From NCBI GenBank assembly GCA_034420495.1, contig DAOULG010000196.1:1-12678 (forward strand): a stretch of DNA of 12,678 nucleotides, read 5' to 3'. Both the position numbers and the translations under genes were made by a program. Below are positions 6,090 to 12,253 of the stretch, in pieces (position 1 is the first letter of the stretch; every line of letters starts with the position of its first letter). The DNA is from VYDC01 sp034420495. Lineage in GTDB: Bacteria > Chloroflexota > Dehalococcoidia > UBA2979. Under the pieces are notes generated by a model. It ran no database searches. It had not been told where the DNA came from and worked only from the letters and a program-made list of their open reading frames with translations.

Positions 6090-7868
6090 TCAGGGCGGCC
6101 ACACCAGCAGGATCAGCGGGACGGCGACGGCCGTGACCACGACCTCCAGGGGCAGCCCGAGCCGCCAGTAGTCGCCGAAGCGGTAGCCGCCGGGGCCCAT
6201 GACCAGCAGGTTGGACTGGTGGCCGATCGGCGTCAGGAAGGCGGCCGAGGCGCCGACCGCGACCGCCATGAGGAACGGATCCGGCGAGACGGCGAGGCGG
6301 CTCGCGACGCCGAGGGCGATCGGCGCCATCAGGACGGCGGCTGCGGTGTTGTTGACCAGGTCGGAGAGGAACATCGCGATGACCAGCACCGCGGCGACGC
6401 TCGTCCAGGCGGGCAGGTCGCCGCTCACCACGACGAGGGCGCCGGCGACGCCGGCCGCCACCCCCGTCTCCTCGAGCGCTCCCCCCACGGGGATCATCGC
6501 GCCGAGCAGCACGATGACCTTCCAGTCGATCGACTCGTACGCCTCCTTCGGCGAGACGAGCCCGACGAGCCCCATCACCGCCGCGGCGCCGGCTATGGCG
6601 ACCTGGATCGGCAGCAGCCGCAGCGCCGCCGCCATCAGGAGCGCGCCGCCGAAGATCGAGACCGCGAGCAGCGCGCGCCGCTCGCGGCGGCCGACGCTGA
6701 GTCCCCGCTCCGCGAGGGGAAGGCAGCTCAGCCTCTCGAGCGCGGTCGGCAGCTCGCCGCGCTGCGCCTGCACGAGCAGCACGTCCCCGACCTGGAGCAC
6801 CGTCTCCCGGAGCCGGGAGCGGGACTGCCGGCCGCGCCGCGAGATCGCGAGCAGGTTGACGTGGTGGAGACGCCTCAGGTCGGCCTCCACGACCGTCCGG
6901 GCGCGCAGCGGCGAGTCGGGCATCACCACCGCTTCGGCCACGACGACGTCGCCGGCGCCGAGCTCCGAGAGGGCGTCCCCGCGCGAGCCGGCCATCTCCA
7001 GGCCGGCCTCGGCGACGAGCACGTCGAGCGCGTCGCCGCTCGCCTCGACGATCAGCACGTCGCCGGCGCGCAGCGACTCGAAGCTCGAGGGGAGTGCCAG
7101 CCGCCGGTCGCCCCGCACGATCGCGGCGACGAGGAACTCGGCATCGCAGGCCTCGCCGAGCTCCGCGATGCTCCGTCCGTGCGTGCTCGACCCGTCGGGG
7201 ATCCGCAGCTCGAAGAGGTAGTCGCTGATCTCGAAGAGGCCCGCCCCGGCCGCCACCTCCCGCCGCGGGATCAGCCGCCACCCCGCGAGGGCGATGAACG
7301 CGAGCCCGGTGACCGCGACCCCGAGGCCGACCGGGGCGAAGTCGAACATCGCGAAGGCCTCGCCGGAGGCGTCGGAGCGGAAGGTCGCGATCACGATGTT
7401 GGGGGGAGTGCCCACCAGCGTGACCAGCCCCCCGAGCAGCGAGCCGAAGGCGAGCGGCATCAGGACGGCGGACGGACTGTTCCCGGCGTGTCGCGCGATC
7501 CGGATCGTGGTCGGCATGAGGACGGCCAGCGCCCCCACGTTGTTGATGAAAGCGGAGAGCCCGGCGGCCATCCCGGAGGTCGCGGCGATCTGGCGGGTGG
7601 GCGAGCGCCCCGCGCTGCTGAGCCAGCGCGCCAGGACGTCGACCGCGCCCGAGTTCTGCAGGCCCCGGCTCACGACCAGCACGCCGGCGACCGTCACGAC
7701 GGCCGGGTGGCCGAAGCCGGCGAACGCCGCCTCCCCCGGGACGATGTCGAAGAGGACGAGCGCGAGCAGCGCGAGCAGCGCCACGGCGTCGTACCGCCAG
7801 CGCCCCCACACGAAGAGCATGAAGGTCAGGGCGAGCACCAGGACGACGAGTAGCTGATCGATCTCCAC
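6090..7868 (-). CDS. SLC13-family permease with two central RCK_C (TrkA-C) domains
   Basis: A 592-residue ion-coupled permease. The N-terminal membrane half (about 1-205) holds SAFINNVGAL (asparagines 109-110) and GTPPN (153-157). The second half (about 397-592) repeats the pattern with SDLVNNTAAA (asparagines 506-507) and GHQSN (549-553). These paired NN and xxPN/QSN re-entrant loops are the substrate and sodium sites of the SLC13/DASS family. Between the halves are two RCK_C regulatory domains, about 211-288 and 296-371, each ending in a GDVL(I/L)V strand, as in SAC1-like sulfate or dicarboxylate permeases. A dicarboxylate or sulfate substrate is inference. The frame opens at a GTG at 7889, but the TACGCT box lies within those codons. 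GTG 7868, nine bases downstream of the box, is preferred. Divergent from the aldo/keto reductase. Confidence 0.88.
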   Translation of the reverse strand: MEIDQLLVVLVLALTFMLFVWGRWRYDAVALLALLALVLFDIVPGEAAFAGFGHPAVVTVAGVLVVSRGLQNSGAVDVLARWLSSAGRSPTRQIAATSGMAAGLSAFINNVGALAVLMPTTIRIARHAGNSPSAVLMPLAFGSLLGGLVTLVGTPPNIVIATFRSDASGEAFAMFDFAPVGLGVAVTGLAFIALAGWRLIPRREVAAGAGLFEISDYLFELRIPDGSSTHGRSIAELGEACDAEFLVAAIVRGDRRLALPSSFESLRAGDVLIVEASGDALDVLVAEAGLEMAGSRGDALSELGAGDVVVAEAVVMPDSPLRARTVVEADLRRLHHVNLLAISRRGRQSRSRLRETVLQVGDVLLVQAQRGELPTALERLSCLPLAERGLSVGRRERRALLAVSIFGGALLMAAALRLLPIQVAIAGAAAVMGLVGLVSPKEAYESIDWKVIVLLGAMIPVGGALEETGVAAGVAGALVVVSGDLPAWTSVAAVLVIAMFLSDLVNNTAAAVLMAPIALGVASRLAVSPDPFLMAVAVGASAAFLTPIGHQSNLLVMGPGGYRFGDYWRLGLPLEVVVTAVAVPLILLVWPP

Positions 7869-7877
7869 GGCGGGGCT

Positions 7878-7883
7878 AGCGTA
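7878..7883 (-). promoter_or_regulatory. TACGCT -10-like box for the SLC13 gene (near-leaderless)
   Basis: The minus strand reads TACGCT, nine bases before the GTG at 7868. A start site about seven bases downstream would leave a leader of only two or three bases, too short for a ribosome binding site. It also rules out the GTG at 7889. Confidence 0.45.
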
Positions 7884-7899
7884 GACCACCGCCGGGCGG

Positions 7900-7925
7900 C
7901 CGTCCGGGCGCGCCGTCCGGGCGCG
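7900..7925. repeat. 13-bp perfect tandem repeat in a divergent promoter region
   Basis: CCGTCCGGGCGCG occurs twice back to back (7900-7912 and 7913-7925), between the SLC13 promoter box and the aldo/keto reductase promoter box. The second copy overlaps the dyad at 7918-7936. Confidence 0.6.
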
Positions 7926-7936
7926 CTCCGCGCCCG
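7918..7936. promoter_or_regulatory. Dyad near the AKR -35 position
   Basis: CGGGCGCG (7918-7925) and CGCGCCCG (7929-7936) form a perfect eight-base inverted repeat around CTC. Its right half covers the place where a -35 for the TAGAGT box at 7953 would be. It could be an operator; in such GC-rich DNA chance is not excluded. Confidence 0.35.
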
Positions 7937-7952
7937 CCGTCCCGGCGCCGGG

Positions 7953-7958
7953 TAGAGT
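7953..7958 (+). promoter_or_regulatory. TAGAGT -10-like box for the aldo/keto reductase gene
   Basis: TAGAGT matches TAnnnT and lies 65 bases upstream of the ATG at 8024. The resulting leader would be close to 60 bases and ends in a proper ribosome binding site, unlike the leaderless neighbours. Confidence 0.4.
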
Positions 7959-8023
7959 GAGGCGGGGAGCCCCACCGCGCCGCCCGCCGGCCGCGGCGAC
8001 GCGGCGGCGGCGCGAGGTGCGGC

Positions 8024-8842
8024 ATGGCAGAACTCCGACAGCGGCGGCTCGGGCGAACCGGGCTGCTCGTCAGCGAGCTCGGCCTCGGCGCGATGGACAC
8101 GCCGACCGCCGCCGAGGGTGCCGAGACCCTCGCCACCGCGCTCGACCTCGGCATCGACTTCGTCGACACGGCGCGCGAGTACGCCGGGAGCGAGTTCCTC
8201 ATAGGCCAGCTGGTCCGGGCGCGGGGCGGAGCCGACTTCCACATCGCGACCAAGACGTTCAGCCACGGCGTCGACAACAGCCAGCGCGACGTCGACCGCT
8301 CGCTCTCGATCCTCGGCGTCCCGCGGGTGAGCCTCTATCAGCTGCACGACATCTCGACGCCGCAGGCCTGGGAGGAGGTGATGTCGGAGGAGGGGGCGCT
8401 CTCCGGGCTGAAGGTCGCCCGGTACCGCGGCCTCATCGACCACATCGGCATCTCGTCGCACAGCGACGACATCACCCGGGAGGCCATCGACAGCGGCGAG
8501 TTCGACGCGGTCATGCTCGAGTACTCCGCCTTCTTCCCCGGAACCGCCGCCCTCATCGACCGGGCGCGAGAGCGCGACGTCGGCGTCATCGTCATGCGGC
8601 CCCTCGGCGGATCGGGCCGGACCAGCGCCATGCGCGGCCTCCTGTCGGGGGGCTACGGCGGGCCGCTGACGCCGGCGTCGCTGCTGCGCTACGTGCTCTC
8701 TCACCCGGGCGTCTCGGTCGCGATCCCCGGCGCCCGCCATCCCTCGCGCATCCGCGAGAACGTCGCGACGGTTGCGGCATTCGAGCCCATGGGCCCGGCC
8801 GAGCGCCGGGAGCTGGAGCGGGCCGCGGAAGAGCTCTACTAG
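8024..8842 (+). CDS. Aldo/keto reductase
   Basis: A 272-residue cytosolic NAD(P)H-dependent aldo/keto reductase with the (beta/alpha)8 fold. It opens with RRLGRTGLLVSELGLG. The catalytic tetrad is complete: D48 (FVDTA), Y53 (REYAGSE), K77 (ATKT) and H108 (LYQLHD). The nucleotide-binding end includes VSVAIPGARHPSRIREN (230-246), the usual segment that contacts the cofactor phosphate. At 272 residues it is shorter than many bacterial YghZ/YajO-type members of about 300-330, and closer to the compact form. The ATG at 8024 has GAGGTG four bases upstream. It is divergent from the SLC13 permease and is followed 98 bases later by a hydrolase gene that appears to have its own promoter. The carbonyl substrate cannot be told from sequence. 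Confidence 0.9.
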   Translation: MAELRQRRLGRTGLLVSELGLGAMDTPTAAEGAETLATALDLGIDFVDTAREYAGSEFLIGQLVRARGGADFHIATKTFSHGVDNSQRDVDRSLSILGVPRVSLYQLHDISTPQAWEEVMSEEGALSGLKVARYRGLIDHIGISSHSDDITREAIDSGEFDAVMLEYSAFFPGTAALIDRARERDVGVIVMRPLGGSGRTSAMRGLLSGGYGGPLTPASLLRYVLSHPGVSVAIPGARHPSRIRENVATVAAFEPMGPAERRELERAAEELY

Positions 8843-8907
8843 CGGAGCTGCTCACGGGGAGGCCGTGCCCAGGGAGATCCCCGCGTCCCGGGCGGCCCCG
8901 GCGCGGT

Positions 8908-8919
8908 GGCGCCGGCGCC
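8908..8919. promoter_or_regulatory. 12-bp palindrome near the -35 position of the 8941 promoter
   Basis: GGCGCCGGCGCC is a perfect palindrome that begins two bases into the region where a -35 for the TAGGCT box would sit. It is a possible operator. Low complexity and GC bias weaken the case. Confidence 0.25.
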
Positions 8920-8928
8920 GAAGCGCGG

Positions 8929-8934
8929 TAGGCT
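8929..8934 (+). promoter_or_regulatory. TAGGCT -10 box of a leaderless gene
   Basis: TAGGCT is followed by exactly six pyrimidines (8935-8940) and then the GTG at 8941. The expected transcription start therefore falls on the start codon. There is no Shine-Dalgarno sequence next to the GTG. The same box-to-start distance occurs at the amidase gene. Confidence 0.55.
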
Positions 8935-8940
8935 TCCCCC

Positions 8941-9717
8941 GTGCGCGAGCTGACGACGCCCGCCGGGGCACGGATCCGCTACCGCGACGAGGGGGCGGGC
9001 GGCGACGCCCTGCTCCTCCTCCACGGCTGGTGCTCCAGCGGGAGGGCGTGGGAGCGGACCGCGCGCGCCTTCGCCCGCCGCTGCCGGGTGGTGCGCGTCG
9101 ACCTGCGCGGTCACGGCGCCTCCGGGGCGCCGGCCGGGGGCGGCTACCTCTGGGAGGACTTCGCGGACGACGTCTCGGTGCTCGTCGGCCGGCTCGGCCT
9201 CGACCGGATCGTCGCCGTCGGGCACTCGATGGGGAGCCCTATAGCACTCGAGCTCGCCGGGCGGCTGCCGCGCGCCGTTGCCGGGGTCGTCGCCGTCGAC
9301 GGCCTCTCCGGTCTCGGTCTCACGGGGGAGCGGGCGGCGGCGCACCCCTGGGTCCGGGCGCTCACGCCGTCCAGCACGGCCGAGACGAGGAGGCGCCTGG
9401 TGGGGGCGTTCCTGCCGGCCGACGCCCGGGGCCGGCACATCGTCGAGGGCGACGCGGCGCGCGCCGACCCCGCAGCCGCCCTCGCGGCGTATCGCGACGC
9501 GGTCGTCACGGGATCGCCGCGCGGGGCCTGGCGCGACTCGGAGCACCCGTTCCTCTACGTCGCCGCGAGCCGCGGCCGCCGCACGGCGGCGGATGTGCGG
9601 GCCGTGATCCCCCGCGCCCGCTTCGGGCAGGTCGTGAACTCCGGCCACTACGTCCAGTTCGACGCCGCGGCGCAGCTCCACGCGATGCTCGACCGCTTCC
9701 TCGCGGAGATCCCCTAG
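8941..9717 (+). CDS. Alpha/beta hydrolase with canonical nucleophile
   Basis: A 258-residue serine hydrolase of the alpha/beta fold. HGWCSSGRAW (28-37) is the oxyanion loop, DLRGHGASG (54-62) follows strand 4, and the nucleophile elbow GHSMG (94-98) contains S96. NSGHYVQFD (233-241) supplies the catalytic H236. The acid normally found after strand 7 is missing (FLYVAASRGRR). D120 in VVAVDG, after strand 6, is a plausible substitute, as in some esterase and haloperoxidase-like members. Substrate is unknown; esters, lactones or C-C bonds are possible. The GTG at 8941 begins directly at the expected transcription start. It is on the same strand as the aldo/keto reductase, and convergent with the second VOC gene. 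It keeps the catalytic serine, unlike the hydrolase-fold protein at 5219. Confidence 0.88.
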   Translation: MRELTTPAGARIRYRDEGAGGDALLLLHGWCSSGRAWERTARAFARRCRVVRVDLRGHGASGAPAGGGYLWEDFADDVSVLVGRLGLDRIVAVGHSMGSPIALELAGRLPRAVAGVVAVDGLSGLGLTGERAAAHPWVRALTPSSTAETRRRLVGAFLPADARGRHIVEGDAARADPAAALAAYRDAVVTGSPRGAWRDSEHPFLYVAASRGRRTAADVRAVIPRARFGQVVNSGHYVQFDAAAQLHAMLDRFLAEIP

Positions 9718-9729
9718 GAGCGGCGTCGC

Positions 9730-9759
9730 CGGCTCGCCCGCCGGCCCCGGGACGAGCCG
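9730..9759. terminator. Bidirectional hairpin between the hydrolase and second VOC genes
   Basis: CGGCTCG (9730-9736) pairs with CGAGCCG (9753-9759) and a GC-rich interior can fold further. A GCCGGC pair overlaps it. It fills the 49-base gap between convergent stops and has no U-tract. Confidence 0.45.
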
Positions 9760-9766
9760 CGCCCCG

Positions 9767-10609
9767 TCAGCTCCCCCGTGCGATCACCTCGACGTAGAGG
9801 CCGTGCAGCGCCCGCGGATGGATCCAGTAGGTGCCGCCCTCCTCCCCGGCGACCTCGGCGCCGGCCTCCCGGGCGGCCTCCGCGCCGGAGGCGAGGTCCG
9901 GCACGCCGAAGACGACGACGTGCACGCCCTCGCCCTCCGGGTGCTCGCGCCCGGCGCGGCGATCCATCCGCGGCACGAGCGCAGAGGCGGGCGTCGCGGG
10001 TGTGAGCAGCGTGAACATGCGCCTCCCGCCCCGCCCCACGCGCTGCCACTCGAGATCCCCGAAGGGCTGCCGGTGCAGCTCGCTCACCGTCTCCGTCCCG
10101 AGCAGGCGGTGGAACGTGCCGATCGCGCGGTCGCGATCGCGCACGGCGAGCCCGATGTGCGAGAGCGCATAGGGAGCGTCCGGCGGCGCCGTGCGCGGAT
10201 TCTCGACCTCGGGAGCGATCTCGAAGCGCACGCCGTGCGCCGCCTTCAGGTCGGGACGGAGCCCGCCGTCGCGGCGGCGCCAGACGGCGGCGCCGGACGC
10301 GCCCAGCACCGCGGACACCTCGGCGAACTCCGTGGTGCGCCACACCGAGAGGTAGTAGCCCTCCCCCTTCGGGTTGCGCTCGTCGGCGCGGCGCTCCATC
10401 ACCGCGGCGAGCGGCCCCTCCCCGGTGGGCTCGAGGAGCCGGACCGAGCCCTCGCCCGCGGCGCCGAGCTCGAGCCAGCGCGCCCCCTCCTCGTCGTCGA
10501 CGCCCGACGCCCCGACTCCGAGGCGGAAGACGCGCCGATACGCCTCGACGGCGACGTCGAGATCGGCGACCGCCACCTGCAGCTGCGCGTAGCGGAGCGG
10601 CTCCGCCAT
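9767..10609 (-). CDS. Two-domain VOC protein, paralog of the one at 183-1058
   Basis: A 280-residue tandem VOC protein. The N-terminal repeat spans about 7-135 and the C-terminal repeat about 148-276. The C-terminal repeat has the full ligand set H151 (SHIGLAV), H230 (GVHVVVF) and E274 (LYVEV). The N-terminal repeat has Q9 in place of the first His, tyrosines 85-86 in GEGYYLSVW in place of the second, and E130. The GEGYY(I/L)SVW segment and the HG-xxx-E ending are shared with the 183-1058 protein, so the two are paralogs. The ATG at 10609 is chosen over one at 10624 because GGGAGGT precedes it with a six-base gap. It lies 29 bases downstream of the amidase stop on the same strand, which indicates an operon. 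The reaction is unassigned: a ring-cleavage dioxygenase or an epimerase-like activity are the main alternatives. Confidence 0.86.
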   Translation of the reverse strand: MAEPLRYAQLQVAVADLDVAVEAYRRVFRLGVGASGVDDEEGARWLELGAAGEGSVRLLEPTGEGPLAAVMERRADERNPKGEGYYLSVWRTTEFAEVSAVLGASGAAVWRRRDGGLRPDLKAAHGVRFEIAPEVENPRTAPPDAPYALSHIGLAVRDRDRAIGTFHRLLGTETVSELHRQPFGDLEWQRVGRGGRRMFTLLTPATPASALVPRMDRRAGREHPEGEGVHVVVFGVPDLASGAEAAREAGAEVAGEEGGTYWIHPRALHGLYVEVIARGS

Positions 10610-10638
10610 GACCGGACCTCCCATCCCTCCGCGGGGCG

Positions 10639-12063
10639 CTACGGAGCGCCCGCGATCGGCGGCCAGCGATCGCGCCAGGGGGCGGCGACCTCGACCGCGG
10701 CCGAGGCGCGGAGCACCCCGACGTCATCGCGCCAGCGACCGACCACCTGCAGGCCAACCGGCAGCCCGTCGACCTCGCCGCACGGCAGCGTGGCGGCGGG
10801 CTGCCCCGTCAGATTGAAGGGATAGGTGAAGGCCGTCCACTCCAGGTAGCGGCGCGGGCGTCCGGCGACCGTCCCCGGGCCATCCTCGCCGGCGGCGAAG
10901 GCCGTGACCGGGAGGGTCGGCGTCAGCAGCAGGTCGTAGCGGTCGAAGAAGCGGCGCACGACGTCGGCGTAGGCGTTCTGCTCCAGGATCGCGCGGCCGT
11001 AGTCCTCGCCGCTGTAACGCGCCGCCTCGCGGACGACCCCGGCGAGCCCGGGGTCGAGCCGATCCCCGACCTCGGCGAGACGCGAGCCGAAGAGCCCCGC
11101 CATCCGGCAGGACCAGAGCACATCGAGCACCGGGTAGGGATCGCCGGCCTCGGGGTGCGCCTCCTCGACCCGCGCGCCGAGGTCGGCGAGCCGGAGCGCC
11201 GCGGCCTCCGCCGCGTCGGCGACGGCGGGCTCGACGGCCGCGAACCCCAGATCGCGCGACCAGGCGACGCGCAGGCCGGCGAGCGCGTCCCCCCGCTCGC
11301 CGGCGGCCCGGCCCTCCCCGGCGGCGGCGAGGTGGCCCCCGGAGGCCGGCAGCGACCAGCGGTCCCGCGGGTCGCTCCCCTCCATCACGTCCACCATCAG
11401 CGCCGCGTCGGCCACCGTGCGCGCGATCGGCCCCACGTGCGAGAGGGTGGAGCCGGCGGGCCACTGCGGCACGCGGCCGTAGGAGGGCTTGATGCCGTAG
11501 ATCCCGCAGAATGCGGCCGGGATGCGTATGGAGCCGGCGCCGTCGGAGCCCTGCGCGATCGGGCCGATCCCCGACGCGACCGCCGCCGCCGCTCCCCCGC
11601 TCGACCCGCCGGCGGTCCGGCCCTCGCGCCACGGGTTCTGGGTGCTCCCGCGGACGCGGTTGGTGGTGTCGCCCTTCCAGCCGTACTCCGACGTGTTGCT
11701 CTTGCCCAGCATCACCGCGCCCGCCCGGTAGAGGCGCTCCACGAGGGGCGCATCCTCCCCCGGCACATCGTCGGCGTGCAGCAGCGACCCGCGCGTCGTG
11801 CGTATCCCGGCGGTGGCGGTGAGATCCTTGATGGAGACCGGTATCCCGGCGACGGGGCCGGCGGAGCCCTCCCTGTAGGCACTCTCGGCGGCGGCCGCCT
11901 GCGCGAGTGCCCTCTCGGGCGTCGGGGTCACGAAGGCGCGGAGGCGCGGCTCGAGGGCCTCCAGGCGGTCGAGGACGACGCGCGCCACCTCGAGGGGCGA
12001 GAGCTCGCGGCGCTCGTAGAGAGCGCGCAACTCGACGGCCGGGAGAGCCCACGGCTCGGTCAC
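10639..12063 (-). CDS. Amidase-signature family amidohydrolase
   Basis: A 474-residue amidase-signature enzyme of full length. The Ser-cisSer-Lys triad is intact: K79 in PVSIKD, S154 in AGGSSGG and nucleophile S178 in GSDGAGSIRIPA, with the standard 24-residue spacing between the two serines. YGIKPSYGRVP (189-199) is the usual following element, and GLPVGLQVVGR near the C-terminus is typical. Such enzymes hydrolyse amides to acids. The absence of GatB and GatC partners nearby argues against a transamidation subunit. The start is a GTG at 12063, reached six bases after a TAGCGT box, so the mRNA appears leaderless. It heads a two-gene unit with the VOC gene, which suggests the VOC protein may act on the acid released or on a related metabolite (inference). 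Confidence 0.92.
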   Translation of the reverse strand: MTEPWALPAVELRALYERRELSPLEVARVVLDRLEALEPRLRAFVTPTPERALAQAAAAESAYREGSAGPVAGIPVSIKDLTATAGIRTTRGSLLHADDVPGEDAPLVERLYRAGAVMLGKSNTSEYGWKGDTTNRVRGSTQNPWREGRTAGGSSGGAAAAVASGIGPIAQGSDGAGSIRIPAAFCGIYGIKPSYGRVPQWPAGSTLSHVGPIARTVADAALMVDVMEGSDPRDRWSLPASGGHLAAAGEGRAAGERGDALAGLRVAWSRDLGFAAVEPAVADAAEAAALRLADLGARVEEAHPEAGDPYPVLDVLWSCRMAGLFGSRLAEVGDRLDPGLAGVVREAARYSGEDYGRAILEQNAYADVVRRFFDRYDLLLTPTLPVTAFAAGEDGPGTVAGRPRRYLEWTAFTYPFNLTGQPAATLPCGEVDGLPVGLQVVGRWRDDVGVLRASAAVEVAAPWRDRWPPIAGAP

Positions 12064-12069
12064 GCCCGC

Positions 12070-12075
12070 ACGCTA
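12070..12075 (-). promoter_or_regulatory. TAGCGT -10 box of the leaderless amidase-VOC unit
   Basis: The minus strand reads TAGCGT, then six bases (12069-12064), then the GTG at 12063. The spacing is identical to that of TAGGCT before the 8941 gene. No -35 and no Shine-Dalgarno sequence are evident. Confidence 0.55.
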
Positions 12076-12121
12076 GCGGATCGGCCCGCGGGCCGGCCAC
12101 CGGCGGCGCCGCGCGCGGCGG

Positions 12122-12135
12122 GTCGGCTCGCCGAC
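12122..12135. promoter_or_regulatory. Inverted repeat in the amidase/lipoprotein divergent gap
   Basis: GTCGGC (12122-12127) and GCCGAC (12130-12135) are inverted around a two-base centre. That is too tight for a hairpin but suits a dimeric regulator. It lies between the amidase promoter box and the AT-richer patch before the lipoprotein gene. Confidence 0.3.
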
Positions 12136-12150
12136 GGAACCTCACGATTA

Positions 12151-12167
12151 TCGCGCACCTTCGCGCA
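12151..12167. repeat. Ten-base-period direct repeat upstream of the lipoprotein gene
   Basis: TCGCGCA occurs at 12151-12157 and 12161-12167, one helical turn apart, within the AT-richest patch of the gap (about 12137-12185). That patch is the likely promoter area of the lipoprotein gene, although no convincing -10 could be fixed. A six-base-pair hairpin (TGCCGC/GCGGCA, 12190-12207) follows downstream. Confidence 0.35.
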
Positions 12168-12253
12168 GTTTTGGCGAGATATCGGCGCTTGCCGCTGCGT
12201 CGCGGCACCCCAACGATGGACGCCGCCCGCAGGCATGGGGTGAAGGAGTGATC

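Noticed and set aside
5851..7853. Open frames of more than 600 residues on both strands over the SLC13 gene (5961-7853 plus, 5851-7809 minus)
   Set aside because: Both are low-complexity Arg/Gly/Ala/Asp translations without motifs, whereas the 7868-6090 frame has the membrane helices, NN and GTPPN/GHQSN motifs.
7869..7889. GTG at 7889 as the start of the SLC13 permease
   Set aside because: The TACGCT box lies within these codons; GTG 7868 fits the box spacing and the first helix.
8853..8867. Five-pair hairpin (CACGG/CCGTG) after the aldo/keto reductase
   Set aside because: The stem is too short to call a terminator in DNA this GC-rich.
12100..12253. Possible cobalamin riboswitch before the lipoprotein gene
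   Set aside because: No recognisable B12-box core was found and the gap is short; only a small hairpin and repeats could be supported.
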